Assembly: GCF_014203595.1 (NCBI RefSeq)
Contig: NZ_JACHJK010000021.1
Location: 1 to 64,000 of the forward strand
From: Streptomyces echinatus
GTDB lineage: Bacteria; Actinomycetota; Actinomycetes; Streptomycetales; Streptomycetaceae
Reading direction: 5' to 3'
Length of the DNA: 64,000 bases
Part shown: positions 39,701-47,930 of the stretch, piece after piece
Numbering within the stretch: the first letter of the stretch is position 1
How the letters are laid out: the number at the start of each line of letters is the position of its first letter
Translations under genes and position numbers: made by a program
Notes under the pieces: model-generated
What the model saw: the letters and a program-made list of their open reading frames with translations, nothing else
What the model was told of the DNA's origin: nothing
Databases searched by the model: none

Positions 39701-40125
39701 AGCGGGGCCAGCGAGCCGCCGTCGCCGGCGATGTGGTGGATCACCAGGACGACCAGGAATTCCTCGTCGCCGCTCTGCAGGACGCAGCCGCGCAGCGGCA
39801 CGTCCGTCGACAGGTCGATCCAGCTGCCGCTCACCGACGCCACCACGCCGGGCACCCGCTCGGGGGCCACCCGGCCCCAGTCCTGCCAGGGCAGTTCGAT
39901 CTCGGCGGGGTCGAGCACACGCTGGTACGGCTGGCCGTCGGTCTCCGCGAAGACGGTGCGCAGGACCTCGTGGCGGATCATCACGTCGCGAAAGGCCGCC
40001 CGCAGCGCGACCGTGTCGAGCGGGCCGTGACAGCGCAGGAGCAGCGGAATGTTGTAGGTGGAGGAAGGGCCTTCGAAGCGGTTGATGAACCACATTCGCC
40101 GCTGCGCGTAGGACAGGGGGGTCAT
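30715..40125 (-). CDS. NRPS B: C-A-MT-T-C-A-MT-T-TE
   Basis: About 3136 residues, starting MTPLSYAQRRMW. Approximate layout: C1 (HHIAGDG, 130), A1 (490-1370) with embedded methyltransferase (VLELGVGTGLLL, 993) and LTDNGK at 1355, T1 (VGGHSL, 1408), C2 (HHIAADG, 1595), A2 (1945-2800) with methyltransferase (VLEVGVGSGLLL, 2435), T2 (FGGHSL, 2842), TE (GWSFGG, 2977; later Asp and His). A1 code D-L-F-D-Y-S-L-V-W-K resembles cysteine codes (DLYNLSLIWK) but differs at three places. A2 code D-A-Y-W-W-G-G-T-F-K fits valine. This equals the Ecm7 plan: N-Me-Cys, N-Me-Val, then a TE that dimerises and cyclises. Eight bases separate it from NRPS A upstream. Confidence 0.94.
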   Translation of the reverse strand: MTPLSYAQRRMWFINRFEGPSSTYNIPLLLRCHGPLDTVALRAAFRDVMIRHEVLRTVFAETDGQPYQRVLDPAEIELPWQDWGRVAPERVPGVVASVSGSWIDLSTDVPLRGCVLQSGDEEFLVVLVIHHIAGDGGSLAPLARDVSTAYRARVTGTAPDWPELPVQYSDYALWQQEMLGDEKDPDSVVSVQSAYWRDELAGVSKPLPLPLDRPRPEVASFRGGSVPVGLSTELRAAVEKLAQTNGVTTSIVLQAALVVLLHRLGGGKDVTVGSPIAGRTEEALNELVGFFVNTWTLRVQVTADRPFEWVLEQVRKKALAAYDHQDVPFERLVELLRPERSTAHHPLFQVVLAWQNNTPPHLDLPGLTVTMEPLPTGSAKFDLFFNLAPDESTGSVVGEIEYATDLFDRSTVEEIAARFTAVVEEVVGDPKTTVGVAAEAGPGRSGAALDAAERRKILVEWNDTARPVHCPGPVHLLFEEQAARRPEATALRWAGGTMSYGELNRWANRVAWDLKEHGVGAETVVGVGVPRGPAMIAAVLGVLKAGGAYLPLEPTLPADRVAGMLDDAACSLVLSAPDTERWALPDGVRLVELTDAQSTGPDHDPEPAAGPDNTAYIIFTSGSTGKPKGVAVTHRPVHNLLDWCYRTFAFGPDDVVLCVTSLGFDLSVFDIFGLLGCGGGVYIADAVQQRDPQLLLDILLTEPITFWDSVPTTLNQVASLLTEDGGYEGADDLRLVYLSGDYTPLSLPDEVRRVFTGAEIVSLGGATEATVWSNYFRVREIDPSWRSIPYGRPIDNARYYVLDENMEPCPVGVEGDLYIGGDCLCVGYVNRPELTAERFVRDPFSTREGDRLYRTGDRASFFPDGNICFLGRADNQVKLRGFRVEPGEIEHTLVRHPAVRQAIVTAREDRPGDLRLVAYVVPDTGTLRPAGDADEQVGEWQEVYDQAYSHDSGHGFGEDFTGWNSSFTGEPIPLEEMRAWRDAAVERVLCRSPRRVLELGVGTGLLLAHIAARVEEYWATDFSQAVIDRLGDQVTRAGLADRVRLRRQAADDLAGLPRGGFDTVVLNSVAQYFPDERYLARVLDGAWELLAPGGRIVLGDIRRAASLRTLQTGIQRAKHPDAAPAVLRTTVDQAVLLEKELVVDPEWFLSWAHRAGAAGTDIRAKNGIHHNELTRHRYEVVLHKPGTAPADAPRRLDAVPTLPWEGDLDRLADRVRDRSEPAVRITGVPNARLTEEAAAARALGLDDSAAPEQPPLDPAEIRAWAARYGWEAVPTWSADAVDLLDVVVLRDGPAAGTTLTGTYLPATDGRTPANDPAAAAAVTALLPDLRGHLRETLPEYMIPAAIVPIASVPLTDNGKPDRRALPEPDYTAGGGRAPATPEEESLCALFAAVLGLDRVGVDDNFFTVGGHSLLATRLVSRIRDEHGVEIPIRLVFQSPTVAELAAHLTTLSDVRPPLLPRPRPERLPLSYAQQRLWFIHRFEGPSATYNVNLVLRMRGELDAAALRRAVHDVVVRHESLRTVFGEADGQPYQRIVEPAVVEVPWEESEVTEAELPGVLREAARRPFDLAAEIPVRSWLLRTGEREAVFLIGAHHIAADGWSALPLAEDLTTAYEARRAGRAPEWEPLPVQYADYTLWQRELLGDSDTPGSLYRRQLDYWTTQLADLPETVTPPADRPRPAVASYAGDLVPLTLDAQLTDGVRRLARETGATVSMVLQAALAALLTRLGAGTDVPIGSPIAGRTDEVLGRLVGFFVNTWVLRADTSGDPTFAELVGRVRECSLAAYDHQDIPFEHLVEKLNPARSPAHHPLFQVCLALQNNARPEFHLAGLTVTEEPFSPGTSRFDLFISVTERDEDGAPARIEGFAEYATELFDAATVGTLLDRWLHLLRQVVAAPQTPIGSVGVLAEHERTALSGWGGRGRDARFEAGTLHERFAATAAATPDATALVSADGTLAWTYAELDRWANRLAHYFRARGARPDSRVALVLERSPLLVAAVLGVLKTGAAYVPVDPTYPPERIDFLLSDLDPAVTVDESLAGEDLDALPDSPPAPHGTGEHSVAYVMYTSGSTGRPKGVEVTHRNVTDLAVDGSFVTGAHRRVLLHSPHTFDASTYEMWVPLLGGGTAVVARAGRPDTAELARVITEREITGLWLTAGLFAVMAEQHAACFRDVREVWAGGDVLSPTAVRAVLDACPGITVVNGYGPTETTTFASRHRVASAAECADPLPIGTPMDGSRLLVLDDRLRPVPPGVVGELYIGGDGVARGYAGRPDLTATRFVPDPSGRPGARAYRTGDLVRWNAAGHLQYIGRSDDQFKLRGFRVEPGELETVLREEDGVANAVVAVRQDRQGERRMVAYVVPDGSASTGRDAADQVGEWREIYDTMYGGTEVGTDGVGEDFTGWNSSYTGRPIPLPQMRDWREAVLRRVRSLRPRRVLEVGVGSGLLLGPLAPEAEEYWGTDFSAPVVERLRAQTGADPRLSDKVTLRCQPADDAEGLPAGYFDTVILNSVVQYFPDAGYLTRVLDLAMERLAPGGRVVLGDIRNHRTLRTFAAAVHRCRQPDDGPAAVQAAVERAVLGEKELVVDPGFFTRWAEARPDAVAADIRLKQGTHHNELTRHRYEVVLHKAPAKPLDLGDLPEAAWGAEVREVADLEAALARHGGRLRLTRVPNSRLAGEAAEWGAPAELGGTLDPAELEEWGARRGLAVYCTWSAQAGDCFDAAVVPDVDAVCLDGLYRPVGAPSGRPTNVPAVSRRVSRLPSVLRERLAGRLPEFMMPADIVVLDRLPLTENGKVDRAALPEPDAGGGDHRAPRTPREEELAALFAEVLGLDRIGIDDDFFAFGGHSLRLTRLVWRIHEKLGVDVPIRTVFQYPTVAALAAQLSADTEADDFEDPFAVLLPIRTEGHRPPLWWLHPGGGLSWPYLGFARHVEPSRPLYGIQARGFDGTTPPAGSIEEMVEDYLEQVLEVQPTGPYHLLGWSFGGTLAHAMAAELQRRGHEVALLALLDAAPSSHFADLEALDEATVRRYLANYMGHLAGMEEYPSLVTTASSIFIGQMEQMRRFTSPRYRGDVVFFNALLDPETHDKRELDEELDVLWREHVDGRVQRIDIACAHNEMYWPRNAAEISRAINRILRAAQ

Positions 40126-40133
40126 GGTGTTTC

Positions 40134-43100
40134 CTACCTTTCGGTCATCCTCCGCAGCGGCTTTCGAGTGGAGGCCGACATCTCGTTCCAGCGTGCGGTC
40201 AGTTCGGCGACGGTCGGGGCGGTGAACAGGATGCGCATCGGGATTTCCACGCCCATTTCGGCGCGTACCCGGGCCACGAGCCTGGTGGCCAGCAGTGAAT
40301 GGCCGCCCAGGACGAAGAAGTCGTCGTCGAGACCGATCCGCTCGACGCCCAGGACCTCGGCGAACAGCGCGCACAGCGTCTGCTCGCGGGGCGAGTCGGG
40401 AGCCCGGTACTCGTCCCCGCCGAACTCCGGGCGGGGCAGGGCGGAACGGTCGAGTTTGCCGTTGGGGGTGAGCGGCAGTTCCGGGAGCGTCACGAACGCG
40501 GCCGGGATCATATAGGCCGGCAGCCGCTCTCCCACCGCCTCCCGCAGGAGTTCCGTGGTGGGCGTCTCGGTGTCGGTCTCGGGGACCACGTACGCCACCA
40601 GCCGGCGGTCGCCCGGCCGGTCCTCTCGGGCGATGACGACGGCCCGGCGGACCGCGGGGTGGCGGGTCAGGGTGTGCTCGACCTCGGCGGGCTCGATCCG
40701 GAAGCCGCGCAGTTTGATCTGGTGGTCGGAGCGGCCGAGGTACTCCACCTCACCCGTGACCGTCCAGCGGGCCAGATCCCCGCTGCGGTACATGAGCGCG
40801 CCGGGTGGCCCGAACGGGCAGGCCACGAACCGCTCCGCGGTCATGCCCGGCCTGTCGTGGTAGCCGCGGGCCAGGCCCTCGCCGGCGATCCAGAGGTCAC
40901 CGGCAGCGCCGGGCGGCACCGGGCGCAGCGCGTGGTCCAGTACGAGGATCCGGGTGCCGGCGACCGGGCCGCCGACGGAGGGGGGCATGCCGGAGCGGCC
41001 GGGGAGCAGCCGTGCGGCGGTGGCGTAGACGGTGGTCTCGGTCGGGCCGTAGAGGTTGGTGACCTCGGCGGCGTGCCGGCACAGGGTTTCGGCGAGCGCC
41101 AGGGGCAGGGCCTCGCCGGTGGAGATCACCCGCAGCCCGGTCAGGCAGGCCGGTGCGTGGGTGACCAGGCTCTGCCAGAGCGCGGGGGTGGCCTGCATGA
41201 CGGTGATGCCGGACCGTTCGACGAGGTCGAGCAGTGCGGTCGGCTGGGTGATGTCGTCCTTGCCGGCCAGTACCACCCGGGCGCCGGCGAGCAGGGGCAG
41301 GAAGAGTTCCAGCGCGGCGATGTCGAACGCGATGGTGGCGCAGGCCAGCAGCCGGTCGTCCGGCGTCAAGGCGAATCGATCCTGCATACCGGTCAGCAGG
41401 ACCGCCAGCGCACCGTGGCGGACCACCACGCCCTTGGGCGTCCCGGTGGAGCCGGAGGTGTAGATGACGTAGGCGGCATGGTCGGCGCCGACCGGAACGC
41501 GCGGGCCGTGGGCGGGGTGGGGGGACCGGTCGGACAGGTCCACCCCGGCCAGTCGCTCCTCGTCGAGGACCAGCACCGGTGCGCTGTTCTCCACCACGGC
41601 CCGCACCCGGGCGGCCGGATACTCCGGGTCCACCGGCACATACGTGCCGCCGGCCTTCCACACGGCCAGCAGGGCCACCACCAGGTCGGCCGAGCGGGGC
41701 AGCAGCACCACGACCCGGGACTCCGGGCCCACGCCCTGCCCGGCCAGCCAGTGCGCCAGCCGGCCGGCCCGCTCGTCCAGCTCCCGATAGGTCAGCCGGT
41801 GCCCGCGGAACTCGACACAGACCGTGTCCGGCGTCGCCGCGGCCCGCGCCGCGAGCAGGTCGGGAACGGTGCGCTCGGGCGGCGGGACCATGGTGTCGTT
41901 CCAGCCGTGCAGCACCTGTTCGCGCTCGGCGTCGGACAGCACGTCGAGCGCGCCGACGGTGGTCCGCGTACCGGCGGCGAACTGCCGCAGCACCCGCACC
42001 AGCCGGTCGGCGAGCGCCTCCACGGCGGCCCGCTCGAAGACGTGGTGCCGGTACTGGAAGGAGATCCGCAGCAGCGGGTCGGCCGCCGCGATCACGGTCA
42101 GCGGGTAGTGCGGCGGGGCGTACGGGCGGATACCGGTCACCACCGGGTGCGCCGACGCGCCCGCCGCCGAGTGGCCGGACCGGTCGACGGGGAACGACTC
42201 GAACACCACCAGCGTGTCGAACAGCGCGTTCAGCCCGGTCGCCCGCTGGATGTCGGCGAGCCCCAGATGGTGATGGTCCAGCAGTCGCGCCTGGGCGTCC
42301 TGGAGCCGGCCGAGCACCTCCGGAACCGGGTCGGCCGGCGTACACCGCACCCGTACGGGCACCGTGTTGATGAAGAGGCCGATCGTCGTGTCGGCGCCCG
42401 GCAGCCCGGAGGGCCGGCCCGCGACCGTGGCGCCGAACAGCACCTCCTCGCGGCCGGTGAGCTGCGCGAGCACCACGGCCCACGCGCCCTGCACCAGGGT
42501 GTTGGCAGTCACGCCCCACTCCGCGGCCCGGCGCGCCAGCCTGGTGGCGTCCTCGCCGGTGAGCGGCACATCGATCTGTCCGCTGCCGCTGCCGGCCGGC
42601 CGGTCCGCGGGTGTCGTGGGCGCGAGCAGGGTCGGCTCGGCCACACCGCTGAGCTCCTCGGCCCACGCGCGGGCCGAGCGTGCCGTGTCCTGCTGGGACA
42701 GCCAGCTGAGGAAGTCCCGGTAGCCGTGCGGGCGCGCCGGTGCGATGGCGGCGCCGTCGGCCTCGTAGAGGTCCATCAGCTCGCGCTCGACGAGCGGCAC
42801 CGACCAGCCGTCGAGCAGCACGTGGTGGGCGGTGAGGGCCAGTTCGGCGTGCCGGGGGCCGAGCGTGACGAGGGTCAGGCGCAGCAGCGGCGGGCTGTCC
42901 GGGCGGAAGCGGGTGTCCCGCTCCTCGGCGAGGATCTCCTCCAGCCGCGTGGCGGCGTCGGCCTCGCCGGTGAGGTCGAGGTGCCGCCAGGGCAGCGGGA
43001 CGTCGTCCACGACGACCTGCACGGGCTCACCGGTGGCGCTCGGCTGGAACGCGACCCGGAGGTTCGGGTGCCGGTCGAGCAGGGCCTGGCCCGCGGCCCG

Positions 43101-46100
43101 CAGGCGCGCCGGGTCCAGTGCGCCTTCGAGCCGGAACACGAACTGCGTCTGGTACGCCTCGGACGCGCTCTGCGCGAGCATCGTGTGATACAGCAGCCCG
43201 TCCTGCAACGGCGTGAGCGGCCATACGTCGCCGACGCTCCCGAAGCGCCGTTGCCAGCCGTCCAGTTCCTCCTGGCGGACGGTGACCAGCGGGACGTCGG
43301 ACGGGGTCAGTCCCCGTCCGCCGGACGCGACCAGGCTCCGCAGTCCGCGCAGGGCGGCGCACCAGGTGCGGGACAGGGCGCGGACCTCGTCGGCGGTCAG
43401 CACTCCGGTGGCGAAGGTGAACAGGGCGGTGAGGCGCGCGTCGTCGCCGGTGCCGGTCACCAGGGCGTTCAGTTCGAGCGCGCTGGGCGTCGGCATGTCC
43501 GCGGCGGGTGCGGCGACCAGCTCGGCGCATTCGGGCGCCGGGGTCCATCCGGGGCCGTGGGCGGGGTCCTGGCCGGGCGCCGGCTCCGGGCGTTCGAAGG
43601 AGAAACGGCCCAGGAAGTTGAATCCGATGTCCTCCGCCGGATACGGGCTCAGCAGCGCGGCGGTGTCGTCGTTGAGGTAGCGCAGCAGGGTGTAGCCGAT
43701 GCCCTGGTCGGGCAGGGCCCGCCGCTGCTCCTTCACCCGCTTGAGGGCGTCAGCGGCGGCGGCTCCGCCGGTGATCGCGGCCTCCACGTCGATCCCCGAG
43801 ACGTCGAGGCGCACCGGGGTGACCGTGGTGAACCAGCCGGCCGTGCGGGACAGGTCCGCGCCCGGCACCAGTTCCTCCTGCCGGCCGTGCCCTTCGAGCC
43901 GTACGACCGTCGTGCCGTCGGTGAGCCCCCGCCGTTCCCGGGCCAGCGCGAGGACGAGGGCGGTGAGCAGGACGTCGTCGGCGCCGCTGCGGTAGGCCGC
44001 GGGGACGGAGGTCAGGATCGCGTCGGTGAGGTCGGCCGGGAGTTCCACCCGGACGGTGTCCGTGGTGGAGGTGAGGTCCCGTCCGGGGTCGAGCGGCCGG
44101 GAGCCCACGGGTGCGACGGGGGCCGCGAGCAGGTCGCGCCACAGCGACACCTCCGCCACCCGTCCGGGGCGGGCCGCCTCGTCGGCCAGGGCGTGCAGCC
44201 ATCGCCGCAGGGAGGTGCCCACCTGCGGCAACGCGGGGGTCAGGCCTTCCTGGACCTGGCGCCAGGCCGCGGCCAGGTCGGGCAGCAGCACCCGCCAGGA
44301 CATGCCGTCGACGACCAGGTGGTGGGCCACGACCAGCAGCCGCCCGGGCCCGCCCGCGGCCCCCTGGAACCAGACCAGCCGGAGCATCCGCCCGGCCCGG
44401 GCGTCGATGTGCCGCACGGCCTCGGCCGCCTCGGCGCGCAGCAGGGTCTGCCACGCCTCGCCGTCCCAGTCCCCCGGACAGTCGACCCGGTCGACGAGTG
44501 CGCCGGCGTCCGCAGTGCCGGGTGGCTCCACCAGCAGGCCGTCGTCCGTCAGCCGTGAGCGCAGGACGTCGTGCCGGTCGAGGACGGCGCGCAGGGCCGC
44601 GGTGAGGCCGGCGAGGTCGACGGCCGGGGGCAGTTCCAGCACCAGCCACTGGGCGAGGCGGTCAAGGCCGGGGCCTCGCTCGGCGTACAGCCGGGCCATG
44701 GGGGGCAGCGGCAGCAGGCCGACGCCCCCGCCCTCGAGTTCGGCGAGGGCCGGCGGTGCGGTGTCGCGGGTCGCGGCCTGCGCGAGCGCGGCGACGGTGC
44801 GGCACTCGAACACGGTGCGCGGGCTGAGCGCGAGACCGCCGGCGCGGGCGCGGGCCACCACCTGGATCGCCCGGATGCTGTCGCCGCCCAGAGTGAAGAA
44901 GTCGTCGTCGATCCCGATGTGGCTCAGGCCGAGCACCTCGGCGAACGCCGCGGCCAGGAGGCTCTCGTCACCGGTGCGGGGCGGCCGGTGGGCACGGCCG
45001 GTGACCTCCGGCTCGGGCAGTCCGGCCCGGTCCAGCTTGCCGTTCGCGGTCAACGGCATCCGGTCCAGCGCGACGAAGGCGGCGGGCACCAGGTGGGCGG
45101 GCAGCCGGGCCGCGACGAAGCCCCGCAGCTCGGCGATGTCCAGACCGGCGTGCAGGTCCCAGTCGGTGCCGGTGCCGCCGCTGCCGCCCGAGGTGACCGG
45201 GACGACGTAGGCGACGAGCCGCGCGGCTCCGTCCGCGGCTCGGCCGGCCCGGGCCACGACGGCCGCCCTGAGCACTCCGGGGTGGGCGGTCAGCGTGTCC
45301 TCGATCTCCTGGGGCTCGACCCGGAAGCCGCGGATCTTCACCTGGTGGTCGGCGCGGCCGGCGAACTCCAGCTCGCCGTCGGCGTTCCAGCGCGCCAGGT
45401 CGCCGGTCCGGTACATGCGCCGCCCGGGTTCCCCGAACGGACAGGCCACGAAGCGCTCCGCGGTCAGGGCCCGGCGGTCGTGGTAGCCCCGCGCGAGTCC
45501 GGCGCCCGCGATGTAGAGGTCGCCAAACACGCCGGGCGGCAGCGGTCGCAGCCGGCTGTCGAGGACGTAGAGCGCGGTGTTCCAGATCGGGGTGCCGATC
45601 GGTATCGTCCGCGCCCCGGGCCGGTACTGCCATTCGGTGACGTCGACGGCCGCCTCGGTCGGCCCGTACAGGTTGTGCAGCGGCACGCCGAAGGTCCGGT
45701 GGAACCGCGCGGCCAGCTCGGCCGGCAGTGCTTCTCCGCTGCACACGACGCGGCGCAGACCGGTGCACGCGGCAGCCCGCTCCTCGGTGACGAACTCGGC
45801 CAGCATCGACGGGACGAAGTGCGCCGTCGTGACGCCGGCCCGCCGGATCACCTCGGCGAGGTAGTCCGGGTCGCGGTGCCCGTCCGGCCGGGCGACGACC
45901 AGGGTGGCGCCGGTGATCAGCGGCCAGAAGAACTCCCAGACGGACACGTCGAAGGAGGCGGACGTCTTCTGCAGGACCCGGTCGGTTCCGTCGAGCCGGA
46001 AGCGGTCCTGCATCCACAGCAGCCTGTTGACGATCGCGTCGTGCGTGACGACGGCGCCCTTGGGCCGTCCGGTCGATCCGGACGTGTAGATCATGTACGC

Positions 46101-47930
46101 GGGGTGGTCGAGACGGTGCGCGGCGGACGTGACGGGCCCCTCGGTGAGCGGGGCGTCGTCGACCATGACCACGGGGACGTCCGTCCGGGGCAGCCGGTCC
46201 GCGGTGTCCTTGACCGTCAGCAGCAGCGCGGGCGCGGCGTCGGCGAGCATGAACTCGACCCGTGCGGCCGGGTAGTCCGGATCGACGGGGACGTAGGCGG
46301 CGCCCGCCCTGAGGACCGCGACCAGGGCGACGACCAGTTCCAGGGACCGGGGCACCGCGACGGCGACGAACCGCTCGGGCCCGGCGCCGCGCTCGGTCAG
46401 CAGGCGGGCCAGCCGGCCGGACCGCTCGGCCAGTTCCCGGTAGGTCACCCCGGTGTCCTCGAAGGTCACCGCGACGGCGTCCGGGGTGGCGCGGGCCTGT
46501 CGGTCCAGCAGTTCGGTCAGGGTCGCCGGCGGCGGGGTCACCGTGGGACCGGCGTACTCGGTGAGCAGCGCGCGGCGTTCGGCGGGGTGCAGCGCGGAGA
46601 CGGTCCCGACCGGGGCGTGCGGATCGGCGAGGGCCGTACGCAGGAACGTCACGAACCGCTCGGCGAGCCCGGCGATGTCCTGGTCGTCGTACTCCGCCCG
46701 CGGCGCGTCGAACCGGACGTACAGGTCGCTGGCGGCCCTCCCGTCGGTGTAGACGCAGACCATCACCTCGTCGATCACGCCGAAGGTGCCGCCGGCGAAG
46801 TGGGCGGTGGCGCCGGCCAGGTCGAGTGCCTCGACGGAGGGGAGCACGTTGACGACGGCGCCGAACGGGCTGCGCACGTCAGCGGTGTGGCCGGTGGCCC
46901 GTTTGATCAGGGATATGTCGTGCCGGGCGTGCCGCAGGACACGGCGCCGTGCCCGGCCGAGCTCCTCGGCGAGTGCCACGAAGTCGGCCTCGGGGTCCAC
47001 CCGCGAGTGCAGCGGCACCCGGTTGGAGAGCAGGCCGAGGGAGCGGCGCAGCGCGCCGACGCGGTGGTTGACGGTGATGGTCAGCAGCGGCTCGGACAGT
47101 CCGCACATGTGCCCCAGGAAGGCGGTGGCGGCCGAGGCGATCAGGTCGGGCACCGAGGTCCCGGCCGCGGCGGAGGCGCGTTCCCAGGCGGCGAGTTCGG
47201 CGGCCGGGACCGTCGCGGTGCGGGTGGCCATCCCCTGTGGTGCGGTGAGGCCGTCCCAGTGGCCGGGCTCGCCGGCGGGGGCGTCGGCGCCCGGACGGAC
47301 ACCGACGGGCAGACGGGCGGCGGGCAGATCCTCGGCGAGGTAGTCGCGCCAGAACCGCTCGGCGTCGGCGAACCGCTCCGACGCCCGGTGGGCGGCGTCC
47401 TTGGCCGCCGCGTCCTCCGGCGGGTTCGGGGCGCCCTCCGGTGACGGGGAGCCTGCGCGCAGCGCGCGGTAGATCTCGGCGATCCGCTGGGACAGCAGGG
47501 TGAGAACGCCGAACGCGTCGGTGAGGATGTGGTGGAAGACGAGCACGAGCAGGTGCCGTTCGGGGCCCAGCCGGATCGAGCCGATCCGCAGCAGCGCGTC
47601 CTCGGTCAGGTCGAAGGGCCGGCGCACGAGATCGGCGACGACGGTGCGGGCCGCGTCGGCGGGGTCGGCGGCATCACCGACGTCGAGACGGAACGGCTCC
47701 CACGCCCCGAGGTCCCGGGCGACCGCCCGCAGCCCGTCCTCGTCGCGGCGGAAGTTCACCTTCAGGGCGTCTGCTTCCGCCACCGCCGCCCGCAGGGCCG
47801 CGGCGAGCAGGCTGGTGTCCAGGTCTCCGTCGATGTCCCAGAGAGTGGCCACGTTGTTCGGTACGTCGGGAGTGAATTCCTGCGCGAGCCACATGGCTTC
47901 CTGTGCGGATGTGACGCCGGTACAACCCAT
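40134..47930 (-). CDS. NRPS A: C-A(Ser)-T-E-C-A(Ala/Gly)-T
   Basis: About 2598 residues. C1 (1-440) carries HHILTDAFG, a starter-type variant of HHxxxDG. A1 (475-975) has code D-V-W-H-V-S-L-V-D-K, a clear serine code. T1 is LGGDSIRAIQV (about 1015). E domain has HHLVVDGMSW (about 1203) and GWFTTVTPV, so D-Ser is expected. C2 has HHVLLDGWS (about 1703). A2 (2030-2500) has D-I-L-Q-I-T-L-V-Y-K, a small residue (glycine-like start DILQ; alanine in echinomycin). T2 LGGHSLL is near 2543. No TE: the chain passes to NRPS B. The first C domain would receive the aryl chromophore from a carrier protein in trans. Same plan as Ecm6. Confidence 0.94.
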   Translation of the reverse strand: MGCTGVTSAQEAMWLAQEFTPDVPNNVATLWDIDGDLDTSLLAAALRAAVAEADALKVNFRRDEDGLRAVARDLGAWEPFRLDVGDAADPADAARTVVADLVRRPFDLTEDALLRIGSIRLGPERHLLVLVFHHILTDAFGVLTLLSQRIAEIYRALRAGSPSPEGAPNPPEDAAAKDAAHRASERFADAERFWRDYLAEDLPAARLPVGVRPGADAPAGEPGHWDGLTAPQGMATRTATVPAAELAAWERASAAAGTSVPDLIASAATAFLGHMCGLSEPLLTITVNHRVGALRRSLGLLSNRVPLHSRVDPEADFVALAEELGRARRRVLRHARHDISLIKRATGHTADVRSPFGAVVNVLPSVEALDLAGATAHFAGGTFGVIDEVMVCVYTDGRAASDLYVRFDAPRAEYDDQDIAGLAERFVTFLRTALADPHAPVGTVSALHPAERRALLTEYAGPTVTPPPATLTELLDRQARATPDAVAVTFEDTGVTYRELAERSGRLARLLTERGAGPERFVAVAVPRSLELVVALVAVLRAGAAYVPVDPDYPAARVEFMLADAAPALLLTVKDTADRLPRTDVPVVMVDDAPLTEGPVTSAAHRLDHPAYMIYTSGSTGRPKGAVVTHDAIVNRLLWMQDRFRLDGTDRVLQKTSASFDVSVWEFFWPLITGATLVVARPDGHRDPDYLAEVIRRAGVTTAHFVPSMLAEFVTEERAAACTGLRRVVCSGEALPAELAARFHRTFGVPLHNLYGPTEAAVDVTEWQYRPGARTIPIGTPIWNTALYVLDSRLRPLPPGVFGDLYIAGAGLARGYHDRRALTAERFVACPFGEPGRRMYRTGDLARWNADGELEFAGRADHQVKIRGFRVEPQEIEDTLTAHPGVLRAAVVARAGRAADGAARLVAYVVPVTSGGSGGTGTDWDLHAGLDIAELRGFVAARLPAHLVPAAFVALDRMPLTANGKLDRAGLPEPEVTGRAHRPPRTGDESLLAAAFAEVLGLSHIGIDDDFFTLGGDSIRAIQVVARARAGGLALSPRTVFECRTVAALAQAATRDTAPPALAELEGGGVGLLPLPPMARLYAERGPGLDRLAQWLVLELPPAVDLAGLTAALRAVLDRHDVLRSRLTDDGLLVEPPGTADAGALVDRVDCPGDWDGEAWQTLLRAEAAEAVRHIDARAGRMLRLVWFQGAAGGPGRLLVVAHHLVVDGMSWRVLLPDLAAAWRQVQEGLTPALPQVGTSLRRWLHALADEAARPGRVAEVSLWRDLLAAPVAPVGSRPLDPGRDLTSTTDTVRVELPADLTDAILTSVPAAYRSGADDVLLTALVLALARERRGLTDGTTVVRLEGHGRQEELVPGADLSRTAGWFTTVTPVRLDVSGIDVEAAITGGAAAADALKRVKEQRRALPDQGIGYTLLRYLNDDTAALLSPYPAEDIGFNFLGRFSFERPEPAPGQDPAHGPGWTPAPECAELVAAPAADMPTPSALELNALVTGTGDDARLTALFTFATGVLTADEVRALSRTWCAALRGLRSLVASGGRGLTPSDVPLVTVRQEELDGWQRRFGSVGDVWPLTPLQDGLLYHTMLAQSASEAYQTQFVFRLEGALDPARLRAAGQALLDRHPNLRVAFQPSATGEPVQVVVDDVPLPWRHLDLTGEADAATRLEEILAEERDTRFRPDSPPLLRLTLVTLGPRHAELALTAHHVLLDGWSVPLVERELMDLYEADGAAIAPARPHGYRDFLSWLSQQDTARSARAWAEELSGVAEPTLLAPTTPADRPAGSGSGQIDVPLTGEDATRLARRAAEWGVTANTLVQGAWAVVLAQLTGREEVLFGATVAGRPSGLPGADTTIGLFINTVPVRVRCTPADPVPEVLGRLQDAQARLLDHHHLGLADIQRATGLNALFDTLVVFESFPVDRSGHSAAGASAHPVVTGIRPYAPPHYPLTVIAAADPLLRISFQYRHHVFERAAVEALADRLVRVLRQFAAGTRTTVGALDVLSDAEREQVLHGWNDTMVPPPERTVPDLLAARAAATPDTVCVEFRGHRLTYRELDERAGRLAHWLAGQGVGPESRVVVLLPRSADLVVALLAVWKAGGTYVPVDPEYPAARVRAVVENSAPVLVLDEERLAGVDLSDRSPHPAHGPRVPVGADHAAYVIYTSGSTGTPKGVVVRHGALAVLLTGMQDRFALTPDDRLLACATIAFDIAALELFLPLLAGARVVLAGKDDITQPTALLDLVERSGITVMQATPALWQSLVTHAPACLTGLRVISTGEALPLALAETLCRHAAEVTNLYGPTETTVYATAARLLPGRSGMPPSVGGPVAGTRILVLDHALRPVPPGAAGDLWIAGEGLARGYHDRPGMTAERFVACPFGPPGALMYRSGDLARWTVTGEVEYLGRSDHQIKLRGFRIEPAEVEHTLTRHPAVRRAVVIAREDRPGDRRLVAYVVPETDTETPTTELLREAVGERLPAYMIPAAFVTLPELPLTPNGKLDRSALPRPEFGGDEYRAPDSPREQTLCALFAEVLGVERIGLDDDFFVLGGHSLLATRLVARVRAEMGVEIPMRILFTAPTVAELTARWNEMSASTRKPLRRMTER

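Noticed and set aside
40299..44558. Plus-strand frame of about 1419 codons inside NRPS A
   Set aside because: Same reason; the minus frame has intact C, A, T and E motifs.
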